Assembly (NCBI GenBank): GCA_020054175.1
Contig: JAGVLR010000186.1
Span: 1 to 50,407 of the forward strand
From: Candidatus Dadabacteria bacterium
Lineage (GTDB): Bacteria; Desulfobacterota_D; UBA1144; Nemesobacterales; UBA2774
DNA length: 50,407 nucleotides
Direction: 5' to 3'
Under the pieces are notes generated by a model. The model made no database searches and was not told where the DNA came from. It saw nothing but the letters and a program-made list of their open reading frames with translations. Positions 40,127 to 48,445 of the stretch are shown here, in pieces. The first letter of the stretch is position 1. Every line of letters begins with the position of its first letter. Made by a program: the position numbers and the translations under genes.

Positions 40127-40433
40127 TTCCTGCCTCCTCCGACTTAGCCTTCTCGGCCTCGACCTTCGCCTTGATCGCCTGTATGCGCTCGTGATTGTAA
40201 TTGTCCTTCTTAATGAGCTGCTGAATCAGGGGTATCGCGTACCCGTCCCGGATGAGCTCCGTGATTATTGGCTCGTTAAACGTGTCGCCCGAGATTTGAG
40301 CCCGATAGGTGGCGTTTGACCACCTATGCCCCTCTTTTACCTTGAGGCGAAAATAAAGGGCAGGGGTCGTCTGCTCTTTGTGCATTGCCTGAGTTAAATC
40401 GCTGGTTACTCTCGAGTCTTCTAACGACTGCAT
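40119..40433 (-). CDS. First gene of the early lytic operon
   Basis: 104 residues, transcribed away from the repressor. It has RWSNATYRAQISGDTFNEP and a Lys/Glu-rich tail (KAKVEAEKAKSEEAGNG). Position suggests a Cro- or cII-like regulator, but no clear helix-turn-helix is seen. AGGTGA lies six bases before the ATG. Confidence 0.5.
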   Translation of the reverse strand: MQSLEDSRVTSDLTQAMHKEQTTPALYFRLKVKEGHRWSNATYRAQISGDTFNEPIITELIRDGYAIPLIQQLIKKDNYNHERIQAIKAKVEAEKAKSEEAGNG

Positions 40434-40507
40434 AAATCACCTGTAACCCTTGTAATTTGCGCCACAATGAATAATATTTGTTTTGTGTATGTCATAACGT
40501 TATTAAT

Positions 40508-40536
40508 AGGATATTCTAATTAGAATAATATGTCAA
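40508..40536 (-). promoter_or_regulatory. Early lytic promoter (PR-like)
   Basis: Perfect TTGACA (40531-40536), 17-base spacer, TATCCT (40508-40513) on the minus strand. Operator 1 fills the spacer, so bound repressor would block it. Confidence 0.7.
40512..40527. promoter_or_regulatory. Repressor operator 1
   Basis: A 16-bp perfect palindrome TATTCTAATTAGAATA. It shares the half-site TATTC...GAATA with operator 2 and is 32 bp from it centre to centre, about three helical turns. Confidence 0.75.
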
Positions 40537-40543
40537 GGGATTT

Positions 40544-40559
40544 TATTCGTACTCGAATA
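40544..40559. promoter_or_regulatory. Repressor operator 2
   Basis: TATTCGTACTCGAATA, with the same half-sites as operator 1. It lies just before the repressor start and would cover the repressor's own promoter. Confidence 0.7.
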
Positions 40560-40570
40560 AATTTATTTCA

Positions 40571-41245
40571 ATGGAACAGATACGCAACAATCTAGGGCAA
40601 ATTATAGAGGAAATAATGGGGGATAGGAATCAAACCGACTTCGGAAAAGTAGTAGGGGCTACCCAAAGTCAGATATCGAAATACATAAAGGGTTCAGAAT
40701 TTCCGAGTCTATCTATTCTAATGAGAATAGCCAGAGAGGGGAAAATGTCGGCCGAGGAGTTGTGGGAGCGGGCAACGGGTGAGATATTCGAGGGAGATTT
40801 ACCCATGATGGACATTAATCCTGTTGTTACCGATGTCGATGAAGACAATCTTAAAATTACCGCCTATGAAGTTGCTGGTGCGGGGCCCGAAAGGGAAGAG
40901 GCGGGCTACGAACCCGTAGGGTCTATAATTATCCCGAAGAAACTTTACAAGCCCAATCTAATTGTTTTTAAAGTTGATGGGGACTCCATGGAGAAGTGGA
41001 TCATGGACAAGACCTATGTCCTCGTGGACCCGACCCCGCAGAACAAATTATGCGACAAAGGCATTTACTGCTTTAAGATTCCCTACTCGGGATACATTAT
41101 CCGCCTGGTACATACCGAACCGGACGCCCTTTTTCTCGAACCTGTCAACAAGCAATATAGAACACGTAAAATAGCCTGGGGTGCCTTCAACCCGGATTGG
41201 GTCTTGGGCCGGGTTGTCGGAAATTTGATAAATACTTACGTTTAA
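40571..41245 (+). CDS. CI-like repressor (HTH plus S24 domain lacking the catalytic Lys)
   Basis: 224 residues. The N-terminal HTH covers NQTDFGKVVGATQSQISKYIKGSEFPSL (residues 20-47). The S24 domain has the cleavage-site-like EVAGAGPE (100-107) and the Ser in DGDSMEKWI (Ser139). Where LexA/CI have Lys in VKRL, this protein has IIRL (Ile177). It holds lysogeny by binding the two operators upstream. Self-cleavage after DNA damage would need that Lys, so induction may go another way. There is no SD, and the mRNA may be leaderless as with lambda cI. Confidence 0.88.
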   Translation: MEQIRNNLGQIIEEIMGDRNQTDFGKVVGATQSQISKYIKGSEFPSLSILMRIAREGKMSAEELWERATGEIFEGDLPMMDINPVVTDVDEDNLKITAYEVAGAGPEREEAGYEPVGSIIIPKKLYKPNLIVFKVDGDSMEKWIMDKTYVLVDPTPQNKLCDKGIYCFKIPYSGYIIRLVHTEPDALFLEPVNKQYRTRKIAWGAFNPDWVLGRVVGNLINTYV

Positions 41246-41264
41246 TTTAAAGGAGGATTTAATC

Positions 41265-42011
41265 ATGAGGGGATATTTGTTTATTTCAGTATTGATTGTT
41301 TTTTTATTAATGATTTGCATTCCCACTATTGCTAAAGAAATCAATGTCACCATCGCCGCTAAGGCGGAACGAACAGGAGCCGGGGGCCTTCGCGTTGTCG
41401 GTGAAACTACCCTACCGAACAAGGCGAGCCTGATGATCACGGTGAGGAATACTCAGAATGGGTACTCTGCACAAACAAAAACGACCGTCGATGACGGACA
41501 TTTCACCGCGGGGGAATTTACCGATCGGGGCAATCCTATTCCGAATGGCATGTATGAAATCGAAATCGTTACTCCGATGCTGGGATTGCAGTCTGATGAG
41601 ATTAGAGAAGCTTTTGGGGAAAATGGGCAGAACCTAAGCGGAGATATAGTCGTTGAAAAATACGGCCAGAAAACAGTCAGATATAAAATAACACAGGAAA
41701 TCACCGGAGGGCCTGCCAGCGCACAGAAGGATGAGTCCGAGCAGACAGATCAAGAGAAACGATTGTCGCTTATCAATCAGATGATTGCGGATGGTATTCT
41801 CATAAAGGTGGAGAAGCCCGCCGACCTTCCCCGCGCTTTTGTTGGAAGAGGCTTCTATGCCCTCACCTTCGACGACAAACAAGCTATTGTGAGTATAGTG
41901 CTGGCGTATTTTCTGGAGCAAGACCCGCAAGCGAATATCCTCATTCTTCGAGATGGGTATACGAATAAAGAGATAGGCACCTTCGGCAAATACGGCTTAC
42001 AGCTCGACTGA
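41265..42011 (+). CDS. Secreted protein of the lysogenic operon
   Basis: 248 residues with a signal peptide (GYLFISVLIVFLLMICIPTIA, cut before KE). AAGGAGG lies eight bases upstream. The mature part is beta-rich for ~130 residues (NKASLMITVRNTQNG), then a linker, then a helical/beta end. It is cotranscribed with the repressor, so it is likely a lysogenic conversion factor. Function unknown. Confidence 0.65.
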   Translation: MRGYLFISVLIVFLLMICIPTIAKEINVTIAAKAERTGAGGLRVVGETTLPNKASLMITVRNTQNGYSAQTKTTVDDGHFTAGEFTDRGNPIPNGMYEIEIVTPMLGLQSDEIREAFGENGQNLSGDIVVEKYGQKTVRYKITQEITGGPASAQKDESEQTDQEKRLSLINQMIADGILIKVEKPADLPRAFVGRGFYALTFDDKQAIVSIVLAYFLEQDPQANILILRDGYTNKEIGTFGKYGLQLD

Positions 42012-42016
42012 GTTTC

Positions 42017-42414
42017 ATGAAAAGCTTAGCCCTCCTCCTGTTCATCATAAGCTCCCCCGCCTTGGCCCAGGAAGGCCCTTGCGCAGTCTCCCGCGTCGTC
42101 GACGGCGATACTTTCATCTGCAATGCGGCCGGCAAGGACCATCGTGTCAGGCTCATTGGAAGGACACGCCCGAGCTTCCTACGCCGGAAGGCATCGAGGC
42201 GAAAGAGTATGTCGAGAGCATTATCTCGGCCGGGACCGTAGTCAGACTCGAGCTCGATGTCCAGACGTACGACCGCTATCAACGGGTTTTGGCTTATGTC
42301 TACTTGCCAGGCGGGGAGATGTTAAATGAGATTCTACTCCGCGAAGGATATGCGGCGCTTATGACTGTGCCGCCGAATGTGAAGCATGTGGAGAACTTCC
42401 GTTCCCTTGAATGA
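42017..42414 (+). pseudogene. Secreted thermonuclease-like gene with a frameshift
   Basis: A signal peptide (MKSLALLLFIISSPALAQ) is followed by CAVSRVVDGDTFICNA and VRLIG. The frame then breaks, and one frame back gives KDTPELPTPEGIEAKEYVE, then DRYQRVLAYVYLPGG. Together these are the SNase motifs: D in VDGDTF, R in VRLIG, D/E in DTPE, R in YQR. One missing A near 42160 (GGAAG for GGAAAG) explains the break. It is either a mutation or a read error. A truncated second copy starts at 43677. Confidence 0.8.
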
Positions 42415-42484
42415 ATCCTCAACCTCACCTACGACCGCCGCGAGGGGGAGGATTTGCTGTGAAGGATTGCAGAAGTAGTGAGGG

Positions 42485-42676
42485 CTAAACTTCCGGGTGG
42501 GCTCCGGGAATGCTCTGCTTTACCCGCATTGCAGCAGCCCTTTCATCCGCTGCCTTGAGGCTGCGCTTGACGAAGATGCCGTTCCAGAAGGAGAGGTATT
42601 CGACTTTGCCAGAAAGATACTCTACCTGCTTTTTTAGGTCCTCGATGTCTTTTTTGAGGGCTACGATTTCACTCAT
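42485..42676 (-). CDS. Small coiled-coil protein (uncertain)
   Basis: 63 residues, start MSEIVALKKDIEDLKKQVEY, a clean coiled coil. It is reversed relative to its neighbours in the lysogenic block and has no SD. It could be real. Confidence 0.4.
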   Translation of the reverse strand: MSEIVALKKDIEDLKKQVEYLSGKVEYLSFWNGIFVKRSLKAADERAAAMRVKQSIPGAHPEV

Positions 42677-42705
42677 AATATAAATTTTACCAAAGGGGGA
42701 TATTT

Positions 42706-43152
42706 ATGTCTACAGGCGATTGGAAGGAAAAGCTAAAGGCTTCGCTTATTATGATAGATGCCGCACACAATAAAGCCGTCGAGGCCTCGGACCAGATGAG
42801 AGCGGAGGCAGTCAATTTCCTAAAAAAAATCGTTGTGCCGGCCTATGAAGAACTGGAGCCTGTCTTTTGGGAAGCCGGGCGAAAGACCGAAATAATCAAA
42901 GCCTTCGACGAAACAGAGGTCGCGATTCTACAGATTTACCGGGACGGCGAGATTGAGCTTACTTATGCGGCAACAGTGCTCTACAACGATATTCAGCTTC
43001 TGGGCCGGTTTTACGTAATCGACCCGGTTTCCGGGCTGGAACACAAAATAGCCCTTGACACCGAAGCTGGATACTTTATTTACGCAATCACGAAAGATAT
43101 GATTATAAAGAGCGTCATAGACCAGTATACGACTCATGCGAAACGGCTTTAA
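42706..43152 (+). CDS. Lysogenic-block protein, function unknown
   Basis: 148 residues with AAGGGGG upstream. A helical N-terminus (AAHNKAVEASDQMRAEAVNF) precedes a beta half (LLGRFYVIDPVSGLE). Not recognised. Confidence 0.5.
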   Translation: MSTGDWKEKLKASLIMIDAAHNKAVEASDQMRAEAVNFLKKIVVPAYEELEPVFWEAGRKTEIIKAFDETEVAILQIYRDGEIELTYAATVLYNDIQLLGRFYVIDPVSGLEHKIALDTEAGYFIYAITKDMIIKSVIDQYTTHAKRL

Positions 43153-43167
43153 GAGGAGGGATATTCA

Positions 43168-43680
43168 ATGAAATTCGGAGACAATAAGCCTATTTCAATC
43201 GTGCCGGACCCGGCCTTGCAAGATTCGAGGCCGAGAATTAACCACCTGACGGGTCTCGGGTTCAAAGAAGGCCTTCCTATTGTAATTGAACGCGAAGGCG
43301 GCAAGTTAATCTTCGAGGGCGAATTCCTGATGGAAGTCCCGGATACTTCCAACCCTATGGCAATCCCGAAGAAAGAGAAAGTAATCGAGAAGAAAGAGAT
43401 TAATCTGAAGGATATTCAGTCGATTGACATCACCGATGAATCAGGACGGAGTCTCGGGAAAACCGCGCTTTGGGGTGTAGTCGGCGGACTCGCTCTCGGG
43501 CCTTTGGGTTTGATTGGCGGGGCTATGCTTGGAGGCCGAAAGCGCTGGAAGAGCTTTTTAATCTTTCAGGTTAAGCCTGAGAACGGCGTACCGTATCCAA
43601 TTATTTTCGGCGGCGCGAACCAGAAAGAGATTCGCCAATATTATGATAACCTGCTAAACACACTCAACCAGCCATCATGA
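43168..43680 (+). CDS. Protein with a glycine-rich hydrophobic segment
   Basis: 170 residues, GAGGAGGG upstream. After a beta domain (INLKDIQSIDITDESG), a Gly-rich stretch (ALWGVVGGLALGPLGLIGGA) resembles a glycine-zipper membrane insert, then WKSFLIFQVKPENG. Its stop overlaps the truncated nuclease gene by four bases. Confidence 0.55.
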   Translation: MKFGDNKPISIVPDPALQDSRPRINHLTGLGFKEGLPIVIEREGGKLIFEGEFLMEVPDTSNPMAIPKKEKVIEKKEINLKDIQSIDITDESGRSLGKTALWGVVGGLALGPLGLIGGAMLGGRKRWKSFLIFQVKPENGVPYPIIFGGANQKEIRQYYDNLLNTLNQPS

Positions 43681-43757
43681 AACATATCCTCCTGTTATTA
43701 CTACTCTTCTCCGCCCCCGCCTTCGCCCAGGAAGGGCCGTGCGTTCAATATGGTTGA
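43677..43757 (+). pseudogene. Truncated second copy of the secreted nuclease
   Basis: A 26-codon ORF: a signal peptide (MKHILLLLLLFSAPAFAQ) then EGPC and an early stop. It matches the opening of the 42017 gene up to QEGPC. The next bases are the 3' end of a reversed HNH endonuclease, and no nuclease domain follows. The endonuclease has apparently replaced the rest. Confidence 0.65.
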
Positions 43758-44428
43758 ATATTCTCATACGGGGGCAGATGAGACAGGGCCGCCAAGGCTT
43801 CCTGCGCGCTCTTTTTTCTCTTAACGTAAAGGGTTTGAAATTTCCGATACGGGACTTTGTGAATACGACAGAATTCCGCCATAGAGACCTTCCGGTTTCC
43901 AAGCGGAACGAGAGTATTTGTGCGCTGGTTGCTGTTTTGTTCGGGTAAGGTCGCCCACCTACAGTTCCCCGGCTCGTAGTTGCCATCGTTGTCGGGATAA
44001 CGATCAAGAGATTTCCCTCTCGGACGCTCGCCCATATCGGCAAGAAAGTTTTCAAAACCATGCTCGCCCTTCCAGCGCTCACAGACGGTTATGCCCCTCC
44101 CGCCGTAGCGCTTGTAGCCAATATGGTTGGGGTTAGAGCAACGGGCAATCATCCCTGCCCATATGTCGTATGTTGAAGTTCGCTTGTTACGCACACTATG
44201 TCCGTGCTTGTGGGATTGTCTAATAATATTCTCCCTTTTAAGACACTTGCATGAACGGGTATATCCGTTGGTCAAGCTTCCAGTGGATGCTATTATTTCA
44301 TTACCACAATCGCATCTACATAAATACTGGCGTATCGCCCTGCCGCTACAATCCCGGTACGAGTCTACCCGCTTAACAACAATCAGTCTCGCAAACCGCT
44401 TCCCGGTTAAATCAATCGCTCTGCCCAT
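43745..44428 (-). CDS. HNH-type homing endonuclease, copy 3
   Basis: 227 residues from ATG 44428; GGAGGTGAT lies seven bases before it, and an upstream GTG would cover that SD. It has one zinc domain (CRCDCGNEI...RSCKCLK), then YGGRGITVCERWKG, FENFLADMGERP, DRYPDNDGNYEPGNCRWAT. It ends inside the truncated nuclease copy. Confidence 0.8.
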   Translation of the reverse strand: MGRAIDLTGKRFARLIVVKRVDSYRDCSGRAIRQYLCRCDCGNEIIASTGSLTNGYTRSCKCLKRENIIRQSHKHGHSVRNKRTSTYDIWAGMIARCSNPNHIGYKRYGGRGITVCERWKGEHGFENFLADMGERPRGKSLDRYPDNDGNYEPGNCRWATLPEQNSNQRTNTLVPLGNRKVSMAEFCRIHKVPYRKFQTLYVKRKKSAQEALAALSHLPPYENIQPY

Positions 44429-44573
44429 TTCGTGGATCACCTCCGGTATAGGCGTATTTTAATATGAGAAAAACGATTCCCCCGAGCAAGAGGAGAATGC
44501 CGATAATATCGTACGGACCCTGTACTAATTCGATTATAATAGCAAGTACAACGCCGTAAATTGCTACCTCCAC
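44412..44573 (-). CDS. Small membrane protein downstream of sbcD
   Basis: 53 residues from GTG 44573, overlapping the sbcD stop by one base (TAGTG), with GGAGG seven bases ahead. Two hydrophobic segments (VAIYGVVLAIIIELVQ; IIGILLLLGGIVFLIL) make it a membrane protein. It also overlaps the HNH gene start by 17 bases. Confidence 0.6.
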   Translation of the reverse strand: MEVAIYGVVLAIIIELVQGPYDIIGILLLLGGIVFLILKYAYTGGDPRNGQSD

Positions 44574-45787
44574 TAAGCCGCCTCCTTCTGTCCTAGTATG
44601 TCCGATACCCGCGCTTCCATGTCAGCCCGGAGAGGCTCAAGCTCAGGGTGCTGCTCGATATAGGGCCCGAGGGCCGAGGCGGGCGTAATCCCTTTCAGGA
44701 TACCCTCTGCCCGCACTACGCGCTTATTGTCCTTGTAGGCGTAATTCTTCTCGATCTTCACAGAGAAGGCCCTGTCGTACATCTTCCGCAACTCTGGCTC
44801 GTCGAGCGACTGGTCCGCCGTCTCGATGTTGAATCTCAGCCTGACTATAGCACCTTCTATTTCATCACCAGGTGGCTCAGGGGGCATACCGTCTGCGCCG
44901 AGGTCGACGGTGATGAACCTCCGCGCAGGGGTCTCGACATAGCGGTATCTGCATGTCCATCTATTCTCGCCTCTGAACAGCTCACCAAGGACGAATCCTT
45001 TTTTCTGCCCCTCTTCGGTGAAATCGACACGCTCGATGCTTCCGGCATAAACGACCGGGGGGTTAATTCCCCCGTGGAGGTCTTGTGGTCTGTGAATATG
45101 CCCGAGGGCGACGTAGGCGAAGCGGCTGTCCGCGAGGGCTGAGAGTGGAATCTGCGGCTCCGTATCCGCGAGCGAGGTGTATTCAGTTCCAGCTGCGACG
45201 CTCCCGGCGACAGCGAAGTGACCCATGAGGACCGTGGGTCCGGCTTCCAGGGTCGCATTCTCAGCCAACCCGCGCACTATAGCTGCCAGTCTTCGTTCTA
45301 TTTCAGCCCTCCGCGCCACAGGCGATAGGTCTTTAAATTCATCCCTCGCAATGAGCCTGGCCCCGCCGATCCAGGGAAGGCACGCTATCTGTGCTCCGCA
45401 GCGGTTTAACGTGACGGGAAGCCGGACGACCGTCAGCCGCGGGTGTTTCAAGGCGGGGATAACCTCAAGGGCCGAGACGCCGGAGCCGTCGAGGGTAAAG
45501 TCATGGTTCCCGGTGATGATTACGACTTCGATCCCGGCGCCGGTAAGGCGCTCCATGCGGAGGGCGAATTCTGTTTGCTCGGCCGGCGTTGGATTGCTTC
45601 TGTGGAATACATCCCCGGATATGAGCACGAGCCTCACGTCCTCCTCTATGGCCGTCTCGACGAGGAAATCGAGGGAGCGCATCACGTCTTCGAGCCGCGT
45701 GTTCAGCTTCGTTATCGGGTTCAACCGACCGTTCGCCGCGAAACCTACGTGAAGGTCGCTCGTATGTATGAATTTGATTTGCGTCAT
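44573..45787 (-). CDS. sbcD: SbcD-like exonuclease subunit (Mre11 type)
   Basis: 404 residues. The phosphoesterase motifs are present: HTSDLHVGF, ISGDVFHRSNP, VVIITGNHDF, MGHFAV and ALGHIHRPQ. It is the nuclease partner of SbcC and would trim or open hairpin and double-strand ends. It overlaps sbcC by four bases. Phages that carry such a pair (T4 gp47/46, T5 D12/D13) use it for recombination and replication. Confidence 0.92.
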   Translation of the reverse strand: MTQIKFIHTSDLHVGFAANGRLNPITKLNTRLEDVMRSLDFLVETAIEEDVRLVLISGDVFHRSNPTPAEQTEFALRMERLTGAGIEVVIITGNHDFTLDGSGVSALEVIPALKHPRLTVVRLPVTLNRCGAQIACLPWIGGARLIARDEFKDLSPVARRAEIERRLAAIVRGLAENATLEAGPTVLMGHFAVAGSVAAGTEYTSLADTEPQIPLSALADSRFAYVALGHIHRPQDLHGGINPPVVYAGSIERVDFTEEGQKKGFVLGELFRGENRWTCRYRYVETPARRFITVDLGADGMPPEPPGDEIEGAIVRLRFNIETADQSLDEPELRKMYDRAFSVKIEKNYAYKDNKRVVRAEGILKGITPASALGPYIEQHPELEPLRADMEARVSDILGQKEAA

Positions 45788-47973
45788 GAGTGTATCACCT
45801 CCAGTCTCGAGCCTGCCGCGTCTTTCGTGACCTCTATTCTAACAGGAAAGCGGCCCTTCAAGTCGTCGACGTGCGTAATCGCAATTATCTTATCGAAGTT
45901 ATCTTTCACTGAATTAATCACCTGAACGAAATAGTCAAGGCCGTCTTTATCTTGGGTTCCGAATCCCTCGTCTATCACAAGGGTCCTGAGCTGCGCCCCG
46001 GAGCGGTTCGCTATGAACTTCGAGATAGCTACGCGGAGGGCAAAGTCTATCCTGAACGCCTCTCCGCCGGAGAAGGTCTCGTAACTCCTGATGCCCGACA
46101 TATCTGCAATAATAATCTCCAGAGTCTCTTTCTCCCCGCCCTTCTGGGTCGGTTTCAGCATTTCGAGGGACAGGCTCATGGTCCCTTCTGTGAGCCTCGC
46201 AAGTATCTCGTTCGCCTCGGCCTCTATGTCGGGGACGACGTGCTCGATTATAAGCGCCTGTAAGCCGTTCTTTCCGTAGGCTCTGGCGAGCTCGACGTTC
46301 ACCCTCTGCGCTCTTACGAATTGTTCTTTCTCGATGTTGATTTGCTGGGCTCGTTCCGCAGATTTGATAATATCTTCGAGGAGGCGTTCAGCCTGCCGTG
46401 CCTTGTCCTCGGCCTCGGCGGCCTCCTTGCTCAACGTATCCTGCCCCGTCCGCGCTGCGTGGAGTTTCTGTTCCACTTCTTTAAGCTCTTTCGTAACGGC
46501 TTCGACCCCCGCGAGCTCTGCCGCGAGCAGGGTCCGCTTTCCGCGAATGTCGGTTGCTTGAGCCTCATATTCGGCGATAGATTTTTTATGATGCTCGGCG
46601 GTCACCTGCGCCCGGTCGAGTATAGCTTTCTCTTCCTGAGCTTTCGAGAGGGAGCGGTATTCGGCGTCGAGCCGTTCTTTCTCGGTTGAATCCCAGCCGA
46701 TTTCGCCGAGCGCATACAATTCGCCCGCGAGCTCGTCCCGGAGTTTCGCCATATCGGGGGAATCTTTCCGGGCAAGGTGCTCCTGGCACTCCTTCGTGAT
46801 CGCCTCCAGCCCCTGTGCTGTTTGCTCTAAAAGCATTTCGCGCCTCTCGGCATTAAGGGTTTGCTGACAGGTCGGGCAGACCGCGCCCTCTTCCGCGAGG
46901 AGGGAGTCGTAAAGCGCCTCCTGCTTCTTCTGCTTTTCCTGAAGGGTCTTGAGGTTGTGTTCATATTCAGCAGTCAAAGTGTCGAGCTTGCGCTGAATTT
47001 CCTTCACCCGGCTGTCGGAGACAACCCATGCCTTGTACTGTGCATCGAGGTTCTCCCTCTCGACTACAAGCTCGCCGCATCTCGTGAACCGTTTTACGAT
47101 CTCAGCCTCTTTCCCGAGGATGGTTTCGGCTGCCGACATAAAATCTCTCGCGGCCTCGGTCTTCTTTCCGAGCTCAGCCTCTTCGGCGGCCAGCCGGTCC
47201 GCCTGCGTCCTCATTGCCGAAAAGCTTTCGAGCTTCGCGGTGAGGGACATTTTCTCCTGAATCATCCCCTCGACATTCGCGGTGAGGGTTGCGAGGGAGT
47301 TTTTGGCTATCTCCGCCCGCTCACGATTCCCTATCATATCCCCCCGCGCCTCGTCCTCCGTCTCGTCGAAGGATGGGAGTTTCCCGAGCTCGGCGTCGAG
47401 GAATTGTATGCGGGTCGTAAGGGAGTTTGCCTCCTCGCGGGCCTTCTTGGAGATGTACTCGTAGTCTTCGAGCTCGAGGATCCCTGCGAGGACGTCCTTC
47501 CGCTCGGCAGGTGTGCGTTTCGTGAACTCGTCAGCCATACCCTGAAGGATGAACGAGGAGCAGATGAATGCGCTGTAGTCCATTTTCAGAATACGCTCGA
47601 TAGCTCCCTGTGTCTTGGCCCCGGTCTCCAGCGGCCTGTAAGAGTCCGCCTCACGGTCGTATATCTGGAGGTCCGCCGTCGATTGGGACCCGCTCCGCTT
47701 AAGCGTCGTCGTGCGGATAACTCTGTACTGCACCCCCTCCGATTCAAATTCGAACTCGACGCGGGCCTCGGAAGCGCCGCGCCTGACAACCTCATCCTTG
47801 TTCCGCACCCGGCACCGGCCCCATAGCGCCCAGCTTATCGCGTCGATGAGGGCTGTTTTGCCGTGGCCGTTCTTGCCGTTGAGGCAGGCGACACGGAAGG
47901 TTTTGAAGTCGAGTGTTGTCCCCTGGTCGCCGTAGCTGAGGAAGTTTTTAACCGTTAGGGATATGGGAATCAT
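45784..47973 (-). CDS. sbcC: SbcC-like ATPase subunit (Rad50 type)
   Basis: 729 residues. Walker A is CLNGKNGHGKTALIDAI (residues ~31-46). Long coiled coils flank a zinc hook, VCPTCQQ (~365). The signature YETFSGGEAFRIDFALR and Walker B TLVIDEGFGTQD are near the end. It would drive SbcD on DNA ends. GGAGG lies five bases before ATG 47973. A divergent promoter with three operator repeats lies upstream. Confidence 0.93.
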   Translation of the reverse strand: MIPISLTVKNFLSYGDQGTTLDFKTFRVACLNGKNGHGKTALIDAISWALWGRCRVRNKDEVVRRGASEARVEFEFESEGVQYRVIRTTTLKRSGSQSTADLQIYDREADSYRPLETGAKTQGAIERILKMDYSAFICSSFILQGMADEFTKRTPAERKDVLAGILELEDYEYISKKAREEANSLTTRIQFLDAELGKLPSFDETEDEARGDMIGNRERAEIAKNSLATLTANVEGMIQEKMSLTAKLESFSAMRTQADRLAAEEAELGKKTEAARDFMSAAETILGKEAEIVKRFTRCGELVVERENLDAQYKAWVVSDSRVKEIQRKLDTLTAEYEHNLKTLQEKQKKQEALYDSLLAEEGAVCPTCQQTLNAERREMLLEQTAQGLEAITKECQEHLARKDSPDMAKLRDELAGELYALGEIGWDSTEKERLDAEYRSLSKAQEEKAILDRAQVTAEHHKKSIAEYEAQATDIRGKRTLLAAELAGVEAVTKELKEVEQKLHAARTGQDTLSKEAAEAEDKARQAERLLEDIIKSAERAQQINIEKEQFVRAQRVNVELARAYGKNGLQALIIEHVVPDIEAEANEILARLTEGTMSLSLEMLKPTQKGGEKETLEIIIADMSGIRSYETFSGGEAFRIDFALRVAISKFIANRSGAQLRTLVIDEGFGTQDKDGLDYFVQVINSVKDNFDKIIAITHVDDLKGRFPVRIEVTKDAAGSRLEVIHS

Positions 47974-48134
47974 TGAGTCCTCCGTTTAGAATTGAAGCAC
48001 TAATGCACTAAAAATTTTTAAGTACAGATATTTCCGAACGATGTCCGTATGCACCATCTTCATATATGTTGACGACATAATGTGATTATCTCTTTCTTGG
48101 CATTCCATTGTCATGATCATTCTCTGCCTCGCAA

Positions 48135-48193
48135 TGTTGTGATGTTAACACTATAACAATCTGTTGCGATGTTGTCAAGTTGTTATGTTGACA
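48135..48193. repeat. Three 16-bp operator-like repeats
   Basis: TGTTGTGATGTTAACA (48135), TGTTGCGATGTTGTCA (48162) and AGTTGTTATGTTGACA (48178). The last two are adjacent. The repeats cover both back-to-back promoters, so one regulator, probably the ribbon-helix-helix protein next door, could control sbcCD and integrase together. Confidence 0.65.
48150..48178 (-). promoter_or_regulatory. Promoter for sbcC-sbcD
   Basis: TTGACA (48173-48178), 17 bases, TATAGT (48150-48155) on the minus strand. The leader to the sbcC ATG is ~170 bases with no ORF seen. Confidence 0.75.
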
Positions 48194-48216
48194 TCCACAC
48201 AGAATATAATTACAAT
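48188..48216 (+). promoter_or_regulatory. Promoter for the RHH regulator and integrase
   Basis: TTGACA (48188-48193), 17 bases, TACAAT (48211-48216). The predicted start falls at the GTG at 48224, so the mRNA would be leaderless. Confidence 0.7.
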
Positions 48217-48223
48217 ATTGGCT

Positions 48224-48400
48224 GTGGCAAGAGAGAAATCATCTCCCGAGAAGGATAAGGTAAAAATAGTAGGGTTCAGGCTCTTGGAGGACAAACATAA
48301 AGAGCTTCGCATCGCCGCGATCCGCGAGAGGACCAGCGTGAACGAGATTTTAAACCGCCTGGTCGATGAGTATCTAACCTCCCGCAAAGACCAGAGGTAA
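48224..48400 (+). CDS. Ribbon-helix-helix regulator
   Basis: 58 residues if it starts at GTG 48224. KIVGFRLLEDKHKELRIAAIRERTSVNEILNRLVDEYL is an RHH fold: one strand (VKIVGFRL) and two helices. Such small dimers bind tandem operators, and three repeats lie just upstream. It probably represses itself and sbcC. The longer frame to 48164 would cross the promoter. Confidence 0.75.
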   Translation: MAREKSSPEKDKVKIVGFRLLEDKHKELRIAAIRERTSVNEILNRLVDEYLTSRKDQR

Positions 48401-48445
48401 AATCGCCCCTTTTAAAAATCTCCGTGTGCTGATAGACTCCAAAAT

